A stretch of DNA of 64,000 nucleotides, taken from the NCBI GenBank assembly GCA_002270565.1, contig NQMI01000073.1, forward strand, positions 159,549 to 223,548. Direction: 5' to 3'. The position numbers and the translations under genes were made by a program. Shown in pieces: positions 13,075 through 24,586 of this stretch. Each line of letters starts with the position of its first letter. Position 1 is the first letter of the stretch. Origin of the DNA: Stenocarpella maydis. Its lineage: Eukaryota; Ascomycota; Sordariomycetes; Diaporthales; Diaporthaceae. The notes under the pieces were generated by a model that was not told the origin of the DNA, ran no database searches, and worked only from the letters and a program-made list of their open reading frames with translations.

Positions 13075-14038
13075 GGTACGGGGACGGCGGAGGGGTTGAC
13101 AGGCTGGACCCAAATGATCGCACCTTGATGGTTTCTCCTACAATGACACCCGGTAATTGAGAAATAGGGCGGCCCCGATACAGATGGGCTGAGCCAACAT
13201 ACAAAGCTTAAAACTTGTTCATCCTGGTACAAGCTTCGTCCGTATCGACTGTGCAGCCTGTGCGGCTGCTCCCGTGGCCTTGCCGCCGTACCAACCACAC
13301 TCAAACATGCGAACTGTTGGGCCCATCATGCAAGTGCACCACTGATATGATATGCCTTACATTTTGTCGGAGGACCACAGGCCCAAAAGTGATCGTGCGG
13401 AACCCCGTATGGGGTCCGTCGAACTAGTATACGTGCCTATGGCTTTCTTGATGACGACCAGCTCCCATGCAGAGAAGAGCCTCTGGGTCTCGAAGGGCGA
13501 CTATGCTCCCCGTTCTCTTCATCGGCTGGGTAACAGTTTTTTTTCATTTTTTTTTTTTTTTTTTCATTCATTCATTCATTATTTCTTTGTCAAGCTTGTC
13601 GCAAGTTCAGATTTAATCATACATTCACGAGTCATCCCATTGCGACTTTCTTCAGCTCGGATAGGTGCAGTGAATGCCTGCATTCCAACCACCCAGGCTG
13701 TCTTCCGTACTGTAACTCGGGCATAGCATCTTCTCAGATTTTATAGCGGCTGCTAGGCCACGTCTTAATTCACAGAAAGTATGGTTGTCCAAATGGCTGC
13801 CTGGATCTACTTTAGATTGAATGGTTGGATATACACACGACTTGGTATCACAAAGAGAAAATACAAGAAAATGCTTGTGAATGACGAAAATCCAAGATAC
13901 CCGCCGGCCGCCTCGAAGGGTATAGCCCTCACATAACACAACAAAAACGCTCTAGGGGCTGCCTGGTGTTGGTGTCAGCACAGAGTTGGCTCGTAAGAGT
14001 GCGTAGTGGTGAGGAACACTGCTCACGAAGCCAAAAAC
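13075..14038. other. Convergent 3' spacer between THO1 and the RING-LON gene
   Basis: Both neighbours end here. The stretch holds a T-rich run (13537-13565) followed by a short TTCA repeat (about 13565-13580), likely 3' end signals. On the minus strand, GTGAGT directly at the RING-LON stop (14042) plus a TGCTGACA branch-like site and CACCAG at about 13970 could form an optional last intron. No gene is supported. Confidence 0.55.
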
Positions 14039-15538
14039 TCACGGTTCGCTCCAGTTGATGATCCACCGACAACAAATCTTCATGCGTTCACGCACGGTGG
14101 TTGTGTCTAAAAGTTCGAGCTTCTGCTCCTCGGCGATCGGGAAGATGCATGCAAACCACCATGGGAACACGGCCGGGTCGCTAGGGCACTCGCCGAATAC
14201 CGCCAGGATGCGGGAGTTGAGCCACCTGGGGTTTGTGGCAGCCATCTGTGTTATGGACCGGCTGGCGAACCTCATGAGAGCCTTGGTCTTCATCCATTTG
14301 ATATCGTCGTTAGATGGCAACTGAGGTTCAGGATCTCTTCCTTCTGGTTTCAGCCTGAAGTCCGCAGCCTCGCGCATTTCTTCCTCGTACAGACTAACGT
14401 CGGAAAAGTCCTCAATCTCAGCAATATCATATCCGTCGTTGTGGACGGCTTGGCGCTTGACTCGAAAGCGGGATACACCTTTGGTTTCAATCAAGCTCCG
14501 ACCGTCGGAGAGAAAGGTAGCCGCCTCTATTCGTAGGTGGGTGCCGATTGTTGAGTTCCGGCTGAATAACATGCCGAACTGTTTCCCTCCACGTCCGCTC
14601 GCCCACGTCCTGCCAATCATTGCTCGGTATCTCTGCTCGAAGACATGCAAGAAGGTCGGCATGCCAGGAAAGGATACGGCGCACACAAATAGCGGGACAT
14701 CCAGGCCGGTGTTGTCGAGGACGGGATATGGAGACTCCCCGCGAACGACCGTTTTTCTCTGTTCAAGCTCCTCGGACCAGAAGTGCTTTGCGAGGCGCTC
14801 AAGAAACCCGTTTGGAGGGAAAAGACGGCTGTCTAGGTACGGCAGAGCGATATCACCGCGACACGCCGGACAGTGTGGGCCGATCTGTGGCTGCTCGAGC
14901 GCTCTCTTGATGCAGTGGCGGCAGAATGTGTGTCCGCAGGGTGTGGTCCACGGCTCATATAGAAGCTGGTAGCAGATGCCACAATCCATCTGGCTGCGCA
15001 AGAGCTGATCCAACTTGCGAATATCTAGGACAACATCATCATCTTCTGGTATAGGTGCTGGAATGGCGTCGGCGTCTGGGATGCGTCCGAGGCTGAGCAT
15101 CTCGAAGGCTTCTACTAGTTGTGTCGACCTGGTTGGCCCAGAAAGGACTAGCTTTGTGGTATAGAGCACATCGCCCGTGAGCCTATCCGACCAACAGCCC
15201 TCCAAGGTATGGCCGTCTGGGCAGCACGGACACCTGAATTGGTGCCGCCGTTGAGCCGTACCGGGCCATAATGTGTCATCGACATCGGGTCTGGTCTCTA
15301 GTGGAGGCAAACAGGACCTGCATATACAGTTCCCGCAGGGCAATTCGATAGGGTCATCCAGCAGGCGCCTGCATTTGGGGCACTGGAACACCCGTGCGGT
15401 GGCCCAGAGACCTCTCAACTCGGCCTCGGATGCGGGCGAGGATTGTTCGTCGTCGTGGTCGTCGTGGGTCGATAGCGGGGCATCAAGCGAGGGGTGTTGC
15501 AGTGCCGTTAGAGCCTCGGACTGCCCTGGTGTAGTCAT
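14039..15538 (-). CDS. Double RING finger plus LON substrate-binding domain protein (CrgA/LONRF-type)
   Basis: 499 aa from the ATG at 15538. RING 1 at about residues 53-107 (CPKCRRLL...LPCGNCICRSC...CPCC). RING 2 is a canonical C3HC4 at 186-226: C186, C189, C201, H203, C206, C209, C223, C226. A LON N-terminal-type domain follows (about 275-495; VPLFVCAVSFPGMPTFLHVFEQRYRAMI). No Lon AAA or protease domain is present. Family knowledge: Mucor CrgA represses carotenogenesis, and animal LONRFs are E3 ubiquitin ligases, so an E3 role is inferred. An extra 5' exon is possible: ATG at 15804, donor GTGAGC at about 15653 and an acceptor at about 15568 would add about 60 residues in frame. The stop codon TGA is embedded in a donor-like ACC|GTGAGT, so the 3' end is slightly uncertain. 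Confidence 0.85.
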   Translation of the reverse strand: MTTPGQSEALTALQHPSLDAPLSTHDDHDDEQSSPASEAELRGLWATARVFQCPKCRRLLDDPIELPCGNCICRSCLPPLETRPDVDDTLWPGTAQRRHQFRCPCCPDGHTLEGCWSDRLTGDVLYTTKLVLSGPTRSTQLVEAFEMLSLGRIPDADAIPAPIPEDDDVVLDIRKLDQLLRSQMDCGICYQLLYEPWTTPCGHTFCRHCIKRALEQPQIGPHCPACRGDIALPYLDSRLFPPNGFLERLAKHFWSEELEQRKTVVRGESPYPVLDNTGLDVPLFVCAVSFPGMPTFLHVFEQRYRAMIGRTWASGRGGKQFGMLFSRNSTIGTHLRIEAATFLSDGRSLIETKGVSRFRVKRQAVHNDGYDIAEIEDFSDVSLYEEEMREAADFRLKPEGRDPEPQLPSNDDIKWMKTKALMRFASRSITQMAATNPRWLNSRILAVFGECPSDPAVFPWWFACIFPIAEEQKLELLDTTTVRERMKICCRWIINWSEP

Positions 15539-16490
15539 ATGGACGGGGTTGGTGAACAGTCCTGGAGCCTGGCCGGCCTTGACGAGGTCAGTAGAGTCGA
15601 GAGCCGGGGTGGGGGGTGGGCCACTTGTGGTTTACCAGGAGTATTTGGGCTCACGTCTTCGGGACGAGTACGGGCAGCGGGACTATGCAGACAGGCGGTG
15701 GGAAAGGGGTCTGGTATATGGCTGGAGGTGTCGCTGGGATATTGTGTATACTCAGGAAAGGCTAGTTTTGGGGCGGTTGATCGGATGGCTTCTTCAGTTC
15801 CCATAATGGAGCATCTGGCCTATTGTATGCTGTGCAGTCAAATTGCCGTCGTCATTGCAAAACGTACACGTCTAATGAGTGAGAGTGAGAATGAGGATCA
15901 TGTCGGAAGATCTTGTCCCCTCTCCGTCAGTCTATGCCTGTGCGTTGATCCTCTCGGCGGCGGCGAGCAGGATCGTGCTCGAGGCCGCAAGCAAGTGATG
16001 AGGTAGGTTTTCTGTACAAGCGTACGGGTGTGAGAAGAGTCAGGCAGTGTGATTGATGGTGTGCGCAGGTGGCAGGGAGGGGCGGCACGAGGCACCAGCA
16101 GAGGTTAAAGCAGAAGCAAGGGCAAGCGTAGACTAAAATGTTATGAGGAGAGAAGCCATCGCGTTATTCTCCCGGCTGTGCGTGTCAATGACTGGTGGTG
16201 GCGAGTGGCAGATTCATTCTACGAGGCGGGAGAGAGAGAAAATCAGAGTCCGCATGTGGCTCAGGGAAGACGGGGACGGGCACTAGGAAGATGCAATCAT
16301 CATCGATGCAGCAGTTTATGTTGGTGTACGGAGTACGTACGACGAGGTCCGCAGGCCTGGAGATGGTTGGGGAGGGGGCAGACAGCGGGCAGGATTGGGT
16401 GTGCGTGCAGATGGGAGGGGCACGGCCGACGTCACACACGCCGACTGACACGCTTGGATAGCCACAAGGGCACAGGTACATGCGGTACAT

Positions 16491-16524
16491 ACCTAGGTGC
16501 CTAGGTACCTAGGTGCCTAGGTAC
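16491..16524. repeat. CCTAGGTACCTAGG tandem palindromic repeat
   Basis: Two 17-bp units of CCTAGGTGCCTAGGTA type in direct order, each largely self-complementary. It matches the motif family at 4277-4322. Confidence 0.7.
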
Positions 16525-16539
16525 ACTAGTGGTGCCAGG

Positions 16540-16578
16540 GCAGACGACAGGCAGACGACAGGCAGACGACAGGCAGCA
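16540..16578. repeat. 11-bp tandem repeat (GCAGACGACAG), three copies
   Basis: Three perfect head-to-tail copies of an 11-bp unit followed by a partial fourth, immediately after the CCTAGG repeat. Confidence 0.85.
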
Positions 16579-19500
16579 GACAAAGAATTCGTCCCCCATT
16601 CTCCTCCGAGAGTCCGGACAGGACAGGGGGGAGACCTGCCGGGGCCGAGTAAGGCCTGGAAAGTATTTCCCTAATCCTCCGTATACGACACCCCGTTGTG
16701 TTGTGTGTATCGTCAACTACCCAGTGTGACTAGGGTACGTCGGCATCAGAACACCCGCGGGGCCAGCAGGGTGGCCAGGACATTCACCGACTGGCTGACT
16801 TGCTCACTGCAGTCTGGCAGTTATACACGCGCGTCTTTGTCCCACACTGCCGTGGAGTCCAGCTGGCCGGGTGGGCTGCAAACTCTATCTATCCAATGGT
16901 CCATGATTCATCAGATCGCCGTTGGCATCTGTCCCGAGCCGCTGGATCCGCCGTTGCTGGTCGAACTGGTCTTACGAGCATCAATCCGTGGACATCATTC
17001 GAGCGCCGAGCTGCTGAGGCTCGAGACCCAATCCATCGACACACACCCCGTCCCGCCCCAAAGTCCTCCCCGGTACCAACCACTTCCTGCCAGCCTGCCC
17101 GCCTGCCATCACTCCTGGACGACACCATCTGGCCATGTGGTTTTATCAACCTAGCATGCATGCAAGGCTGCCCCGCTGGCAGGAACAAGGAGCCTCAGCG
17201 CGGCAGCATGTCGGAGCGCCAGTCCCATAATGGTAACGCGGTTCCGTAAGTCGCATTGCCATCGAGATCAGGGTCCAAAAGGCTTCGGCTGCCCGTCCCT
17301 GGCTGCCCTGGCTGCCAACCTGCCGCGAGCCACGCGATACCTCGAGTTACAACAAGTCTGGCGGTCCTGCCCCGTCCCTCGCACTCGCATATCGTCCACT
17401 AGTACTACCCAGCAGGGCTCCGTACCGCCTGGGATGCCTGTGCTGTACATATCCAGTGCCTTCGCGCCTCTGGGCTCTGCCATGGCGTGCGTTGTGGCGC
17501 ACATGGGATGTCGTCCCTGCGCAGTCCTGATCTCTGCCCGCTGTCAGCGATCCTCAACCCACGCCTCCTCCCGCCTCGATCGAGCTCAATCGACCGATTT
17601 GATTGGTAACCGGCTATTTGGGGTCACATAACCACCTCATTGATTCTCTTGCCTATCCCAACTGTCTGACCGTCTTGTGCTCACAATCGTGGGCATATAT
17701 ATGCACCACTTGCTTACCTGCTCTCGCCGACAGAGGCGATCGATCGTCGTGGGACGACCCGACCTGATTGACACTACTGAATCAGGCTTTCATCAAGGGG
17801 ACGGCGACAACATGGCAAACGGGCGTCCCTGCCGAGCCAGAATCCTGTCCGTGCAAGCCCCCAGCTGCCCCATTGTACCTGCAGATCGTGCCCTGCGTTG
17901 CGACCCTGCATCTCAGACTGTCCTTGACCCGACAGAGACTGCTCCAGGCCTCCAGCCAGTCCAGCGGCCCAGGCTTTGCATGGTAACGGCTGGGTTTAGC
18001 CCACAAATGGGGGCGCTTCTTCCCTCGAATGTGCGCTACTGACGTACGGTGCAGAGGCCATCTTCTCGCAACCTAGGGACGGGATGTAGGCTAATCAATG
18101 CGAGCTTTGCGCCGCCATGGTCCCCGCTCTCTGCGACAGCCGGGTTTCGGTGGCACACTGTTCCAACAACCCACTGTTCGGTGTTGCGACAACCCGCAGG
18201 CTTCGCCTGCCAGGCCGCTCTTGACATGCTCAGTCCTTCAGACTATCGGTCTCTCGGTCTGCCGTGCTTTCACGCTTTAACGAGTCATCCGTTTACATAC
18301 ATTGGCTGCGTAGTCAGTCTATACGCGCGCCTTTCCCGTTTCATGAGTCTGATAGTCCAGCCCGCGTGCCCATTATCTGCACTTGGCCGGCAGCACCGGC
18401 AGATGTAGTGGAGAGCGCAAAGCCCTCTAGTTTCCCTCGTGGCTCGCTTCAATGGAATACGGCTCTCTAGAGATTTCACGCCGTCAACGCCTCTGAAAGA
18501 ACCAAGCTCGCCTTGGCAGTCTTGGGTTTCAAGCTCGCTCCCGTCGTCTGCAAGTTGACCTGTAGTTTATGCTACCCAAACACATGTGGCCCTGCGATCC
18601 CTCATACGGAACGGTACTTCTTGCAGATGGCTGACTTCGAAATGTCAAGAGGGTGGGCCAGTCTTTCTTGGGGCTGGCGTGCGACCGGACCACGCCGCTT
18701 ACACGCCGGGCACAGTAGTCACCGAACTGCCAAGGTAAAAGCCGGCCCTCTCAATAGCATGGGCTTTAGGCAACTCCATCCTGAGTTGTAGATGGTTCAG
18801 GGTACTTGAGGCGGCTAACAGCTCCAGGGGTCCGCTCTCAATCAGCACAGACATTTGGGCCGAGGGCCTGAAGTGACCTGAAGAACAAGGCCGGTACACC
18901 TTGGAAGATGCTTTCCGCCTAGCTTGGTTCCATGGACAACGACGCACGCTCTGGATGCATATCCTTGCGCCTGGAGATGGCAAATCATGGCTCTGAGTTT
19001 TTCTTCGTCTGCACGTGGATGGAGTCCTCGTAATTGATATCACCCAATGTTGTAATCTGAACGCTATATAGATTTGATGTATTGGTTCAAATTGTAGATT
19101 AGAGCAAGTAGGGAAAGCTTTTGAAATCCGATACTCCGGTAAAAACATTGTTGGGAGTGATCTCGCGACGGCGAGAAATTCTGGCGACGTGTCACAGCAT
19201 AGCTAGGTATACGAGGAAACAACTAGTTTTTGCGCGAAGAGAGAAGAAATAAGTATCTATGGCGTACAGGTGAAGTGCAGGCGTCTTCATAGCGAGTTGC
19301 AGGAGTGGGTAACGTGACACGATGAACATTTGAAGAAAATGAGGCTAGTGATAGTTGAGCAAGAAGTGTCGATGGAGCTGTATAATTCATTCCTAGCTTG
19401 CTCCCCAGGGTATAGCCAACACTCTTTTCGTGATCCAATCGGTGAGCCAGGCAGGCCGAGAAAGTCAAGATAAGTGGCTACGTGACTTCGGGTTAAGGTT

Positions 19501-19689
19501 GAAGAGTTCGCTGGGCTTCTTTTGCATACATTGAGCTAAAACTTTGCGGCAGTGCCAGCGACTTGTACCGAGTTCCGGACGATCACTTGTTGTGTGAGAA
19601 AGGAGCCCCTGCGCTGGCTCATAGTCTCATATGACAACAAAGGACAAATCAGAGGCATTGCTACCATAAAATTCCTTTTTAGATAGACG

Positions 19690-19880
19690 GTTATTCACAG
19701 TAGTCTACCGTGGAGGGACTGTTTAAAGGGACCGCCGCGGCTCTATTTTCTGTTAGAAGGGTATTGTGATCGGATTAAAACCGTAAAAGCTACTAGTACT
19801 ACCGTAGAGAAATATGGCAGCTGGTTTCGTTTTAAATCCGATCATAACTCTCTCGATTGTTTCCCTCCCTTCTATATAAC
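19690..19880. repeat. MITE-like element with imperfect terminal inverted repeat
   Basis: The left arm contains AGGGACCGC and later TGTGATCGGATTAAAACCG. The right arm contains CGTTTTAAATCCGATCATAAC, the near reverse complement of that block, then CCCTCCCTTCTATATAACTG, which mirrors the left GTTAGAAGGG. The two arms flank an interior with CTACTAGTACTACCGTAG. No transposase frame is present. Related single-arm copies lie at 20066-20150 and 60444-60532. Confidence 0.6.
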
Positions 19881-20065
19881 TGTATATATATGTATTTTTC
19901 AAGAAAGAGTTGCAGGCGGTCTCTTCATACAATTGTAAATGCTCGACGACACAGCATTAGCACGAGGCTATCACTATTTTATTAGTGGCAGGCTATTATG
20001 TTTCTAAAATTTATTGTCATCTGTATTGTATTTCTTATTAAACGTTGAGTCTTTGACCGTTTACG

Positions 20066-20150
20066 ACTGTATGAAGGGACCGCTGCAGCTCCTTTTCCCC
20101 CCCCCCCCCTTGAAAGGGAATTGTGACCGGATTAAAAACGAAACCAACGA
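20066..20150. repeat. Dispersed repeat copy (ACTGTATGAAGGGACCGCT ... GACCGGATTAAAAACGAAA)
   Basis: It shares the left block ACTGTATGAAGGGACCGCT and the right block GGGAATTGTGACCGGATTAA with the copy at 60455-60521. The two are separated here by a C-run of about 13. A nearby short direct repeat, ACGACACAG(C/T)ATTAG, occurs at about 19951 and 20148. Confidence 0.7.
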
Positions 20151-21633
20151 CACAGTATTAGATAACATACGATGCAAATCGTACCTTACACTTGTAGATA
20201 TTGTGCTGTGCAAGGACACTTGGGTGGGACTGGATTCTAACAATATATAACTTACGTGCTGGCCAAATGATGTAACATCATAGCCCGTCAGAGACTCGGG
20301 GGGGAAGAAAACAGAGAGAGCATACTAAAATTTGCACGGGACAGTTAAGCATGACAAGGCCGTGTTCCTTTTGACCACAAAAACGTACAGTGCTCCAGGA
20401 AACACCAAGACATCATGTCCACCTACCAAGTGCCTTCCACGTAAAGCGAAGATTGGACCCCCATTGGTTTTTTTCTTTTTTTGAGTGGGGGCATACCGAC
20501 ACGTTTTATAAATTTATCACCTAAGTACCTATTCCAGGAAAGGGGTTGTGGGTATGGAATGGCCCCTCCCCTCCTCCCCTCACCGTCTCCTGCCTGTGCT
20601 TCGTGAAACCCACATACAGTATTGTCCCGGAGAAGTTTTCTGTGGACACGCGACCCATCATCTGGCCCTCCACGAGTGGCATCCCAGTGTTTAAATGATA
20701 CCTGTATCTTCAGGGGGGAACTCCGTGTTCAATAGGGAGGCAGAAATGCCTCTCGAGCAAGGGTACCTGAAAGGTTGTTCCATGGCCACTCCGTGGCGCG
20801 TACTACACTTTAACCAGACAAAACATGCTTATTATTAGCGATGGGCCTCACTACGCGTACACAAGTGTGCAGCCTCTTCCTTGATGCAGGCGCTGCGGAT
20901 TGTATATCAGTAACTACTGTGACAGGATGAATGGGAGGAGACGGTGTTGGTTCTCGACTTCCACGGCATAGTTATTGGACATTCTTTACCTGATCTACAC
21001 TTGAGTGCGTACTCCCTTGGATCTATTCCAGAGCAAAACAAATCTAGGCCCTTACCCTGCACTGTTTAAGCCACGGCCCATACACAACCAGCAGTCATCA
21101 TGAAGATCAATAGTCTCAAATTGCCACCGCTGGTCTCCTGACCACCGAGCGGGGTCGTGGCACATCCCAAGGCCCTGCCTCGCAGCAAGGTCGCCAGGCC
21201 AGGGAGCATGCCTAAGCGGTGCCATGCCAACGCGGCCAGCCTGAACAAGAAGCGCCACGGCCAGCGCCACGGCCAGCGCATGTCCAAGAGGCGGGCCGGG
21301 GAGGCCAAGCCGGCCGGGAACGCGGCGTACACGACCGGGACAGAGGCGCCGTACTACGGTGTGATGCCAGAACAAGACGAGCGCCCCAGCGCCCGAGGTG
21401 ACCTGTGGCGCGTACGTATCTTTTGACTCGTAGACCCTGAGGCAGGACATGGCGACGTGTGGGGCTGTTCGAGGACGTAGTGGCTGGGGCTTTTGGCACT
21501 GCAACGCCACGGGCAGTTGCTCGGTCTTCACGCAGTTATCGGTGCTGCAGCAGTCGCTCAACATGTCCTCGATGACCGTACGTGCAGTCTTGTCTGTGGT
21601 GTATATTAGAATACCCACTTGTTGACAAGGTTG

Positions 21634-21670
21634 GTCAGATCAGATCAGATCAGATCAGATCAGATCAGAA
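21634..21670. repeat. (GATCA)n microsatellite
   Basis: About seven uninterrupted head-to-tail copies of a 5-bp unit. Confidence 0.95.
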
Positions 21671-22937
21671 TACGGAACACTGCAGCAAGTGGACGGACTC
21701 ATTCCTCATGGGTCGACTCTTGGGAGGCTGGGACGATGGACTCGGGTGAGTCGGGTCGGTCTTGTCTTGGTTTTTTGGTCTTTGGCGCCGTGGGTCTCCA
21801 CCCCCCTTCTCCCTACACCGCACTAAGCCAAGGCTGGGGCACTGGAATCCGGGGTGAGCAAATCAGAACCGGCCTGGTCCGATCCCAGCGTGTCACATGC
21901 AAATTCAGAACAACAGAGAGAAAACGGTGCCATGCCAAGCTTGTGCCTTGGCTGCGTCTCTCGTCTGCGCCTGTGCGACGGTACGGTGCAGGACACATAC
22001 ATGATACTAAACAGGCTCCGCTGGGGATCGACAGTGGTGAGCCAGCACAAGGCTTGATCAGGTGTATCTTGGCCCCTGTCTGACCCAGTCATTTCTGTCT
22101 CTGAGAGAGGCATCCATTTCTTGTCCTGCACGCAGCATGCCATTGCATGATCCTCCACCCACACGGTTACATTTCACCCTACTATGTATCCCGCAGGCTA
22201 TGCTGTTCAGGGAACGGATGGCATGTGAAATCCCTCCGTCTCTGGTGTCGGCAGGCCTGCTGACCCGACCACAGATTGACTTGGCTGGCTGGCTCTCGAG
22301 TGCCGCGCTCGCACACGCACGACGCGTAGATTTCAAATGTCCATCATGGCACTCGAGCGGGGGGCTGCATCCGACTGCGACTAATCAATGCACCACTACA
22401 CTGACCTGCCCGGGATTGTTGAGCCCGGGCATGTCCAATCCCTCGTCCTGCTACATTATAGTGCTACCCTCATCCTCTTTCCCCGCCCCGCCCCTCCCCT
22501 CGCCCACTCCTGGCACGCCTCAACCACTGTTGAAATTCAGCTGGCATCCGCATTGCTCACTGGCGTTGGCATTGGTTCTGGACCACCATTCCCACCACAC
22601 ACGCGAGACCGGCCTAGCTCCCAAGACTATATTTTTGGAGACAGGTCAGGACATTTACTACTGTGTATGGTCAAGAGGGGCCCCGAGAGCCGGGAGTCAA
22701 GAGAGTCTAATCTAACAGACGTCGACACACTGTTTTCACGGTCCTGCGCTGCATGCATACCGTACGGATGCGACCAGAGTCAACAAAATCCCACCTGCTT
22801 CCCTCGCCCCTCCCCTTCTGCTGTCCCATCCCGCCTCCGACAACTCGGCTCGCCACACGTCCCGGCGACCGACCCCCTCCCTCTCCGCTCATATTTGATA
22901 TACCCATTTGCTGGCGTCCAACAGAGACATCCGCACC

Positions 22938-24255
22938 ATGTCGGAAGACAACGGCCCACATCTTTTCCGACCCATCCCCCGCAGGCCCTTTGAGCTCGGC
23001 CTCATGAGCCCAACACCCCCAGACGAGGATTCCGCACCACCCAGCCCCATCTCCAACGGTGCGAACCAGCACGCGAGCCACGGCCAGGGCCAGCCGTTCC
23101 TCATCGACCCCCGCGCCTTCGCCGCGCCCGCGGGCGACTCCATCAGCCGCGCCGCCTCCTACAAGAACCTCACCAGCTCCACCCTCGCCGGCATATACTC
23201 CCCCAACATCTCGGGCTACCCGGCCGGCGACACCGCCTACGGCCCCGACGCCCCCGACACCCCCTGGGGCACCGGCGCCCAGACCCCCGCCACCGCCGCC
23301 AGGGGCTCCGTCGACGACACCATATACAGGCTGGTCAAGGACCGCTCCTCCCTGCTCAAGAGGCGCCGGTCCTCGGCCCTGTCCAACCGCTCCGGCCAGC
23401 CGCTGTCCCACCAGCAGCAGCCCGGCTCGCCCCCGCAGACGGCCCTGTCGCTCGGCCTCCGGACCGCCTTCCTCTTCGTGCTGGGGCTGGGCTACGGCGC
23501 CATCCTGTCGCGCCTCTCGACCGAGCAGCAGTGGGCATCGTTTCCCGTCGAGGGCATCATAAGACACCGGTACGACTCCGCCTACCTCGCCTGCTGGGGC
23601 CTTTTTGGCGTGGCCCTGGGCAGCCTGCTGCCTTGGTTTGACGGCAGGTGGGAGCGGGCGTTCGAGAAGGACAGGGCCGAGGGCGAGGACGAGGAGGTGG
23701 AGGAAGCACAGGGGACGGACTGGGCCCTCGTGTTCCGTGGCGTCGGTACCTTTGTTGGCATTGTATTTGCAATTGTGAGTTGGCCGATAATTTTTTTTTC
23801 TTTTTCTTTTTCTTTTTTCTTTGCACCATGACTTGTTAGGATGGGCACTGACACGCTCACAGAGAAAAGTCCCCTGGGCATCTACGATGCAGGTCTCCAT
23901 GACACTGGCCATGGTCAATCCGTTCCTGTGGTACCTGATTGACCGGTCAAAATCCGGGTTCCTGTTGTCCGCCGGCGTGGCATGGGCCGGCTCGGCCGTC
24001 CTGATGGGCTTCAATCCCGACATCGTGCCGGCTCCTTCTGGATTCTCCTCGAAATTTTTGAACCGGAACCACACCGGCAGCGCAGGCGCCGAATCGCTCA
24101 TGCTTGGTGGGCTGGCGACTCAGAAGACTATAGAGACAGGGATATGGGTCCTGAGCGTGCTGTTCTGCAGCTGCGTCTGCTTTGGCAACATTGGCAGGCG
24201 GCTGGCCCTGAACAGGTCAGCAGCAGGTCGTGGTAGATGGGGCGGGCTGAAATGA
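22938..24255 (+). CDS. INSIG-domain protein (sterol/HMG-CoA reductase regulator)
   Basis: Exons 22938-23774 and 23863-24255 join in phase 0 to give 409 aa. The start is the ATG in CACCATGTCGG (MSEDNGPHLFRPIPRRPF); the IPRRPF-type N-terminus is what I expect of fungal INSIG proteins. About 170 residues of Ser/Pro-rich cytosolic leader precede the membrane domain: RTAFLFVLGLGYGAILSRL, YLACWGLFGVALGSLLPWF, VFRGVGTFVGIVFAI, then after the intron MTLAMVNPFLWYLIDRSKSG, FLLSAGVAWAGSAVLMGF, and IWVLSVLFCSCVCFGNIGRR. This six-helix pattern matches INSIG, an ER membrane protein. In animals it retains SCAP and promotes HMG-CoA reductase turnover; S. pombe Ins1 controls Hmg1. The 88 bp intron has a very T-rich centre and CTGACACGCTCACAG at its 3' end. 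Confidence 0.88.
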
Positions 24256-24586
24256 GTGCTCTCAGATACGGAGCCCGGCTGAGTATAGATAGATACCTGG
24301 ATTACTGGCTGTTTAATTGCGATGAGGTCTGACTATACTTAAAAAGTACAAATTGCATTTTGGTCGCCAAAGACCAGTACAAGTTCGTTGATGCACCCAG
24401 AGTCACAGATCCTGGCCGAGGTGCTCTACTTACCGTACAGGCCAAATGCAGGAAACTGCATCTGCTTCGTTTGGCTAGATCGATCACAATGACGGATCAT
24501 GAGAGAATAGCCCAGTCATTATCACTGGAGTTGAGCGACGGCTTCGTGGCCAGCATGGGCTTTCACCCCTTGATTGGACTGTTGCA
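24256..24586. other. Convergent 3' spacer between INSIG and Mak11-like genes
   Basis: Both neighbouring genes end here; no coding sign. Confidence 0.6.

Larger units (their letters stand above)
15539..22937. other. Gene-poor 7.4 kb stretch with microsatellites and MITE-like repeats
   Basis: Open frames here are short, overlap on both strands and show no domain, so none is called as a gene. The stretch 15540-19500 is of mixed composition. From about 19640 to 20520 the DNA is markedly AT-richer and carries the repeats annotated separately. A minus-strand frame at 21600-21420 contains a Cys-containing segment (LSDCCSTDNCVKTEQ ... VALQCQKPQP ... MSCLRVYES) that resembles fungal small cysteine-rich proteins, but no signal-peptide exon is seen because the upstream DNA is a microsatellite. 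The last few hundred bases before 22938 are the INSIG promoter, with C/T-rich runs. Confidence 0.5.

Noticed and set aside
22707..24101. 464-codon minus-strand open frame
   Set aside because: Antisense shadow of the GC-rich INSIG exon; reads as Gly/Ala/Arg low complexity.
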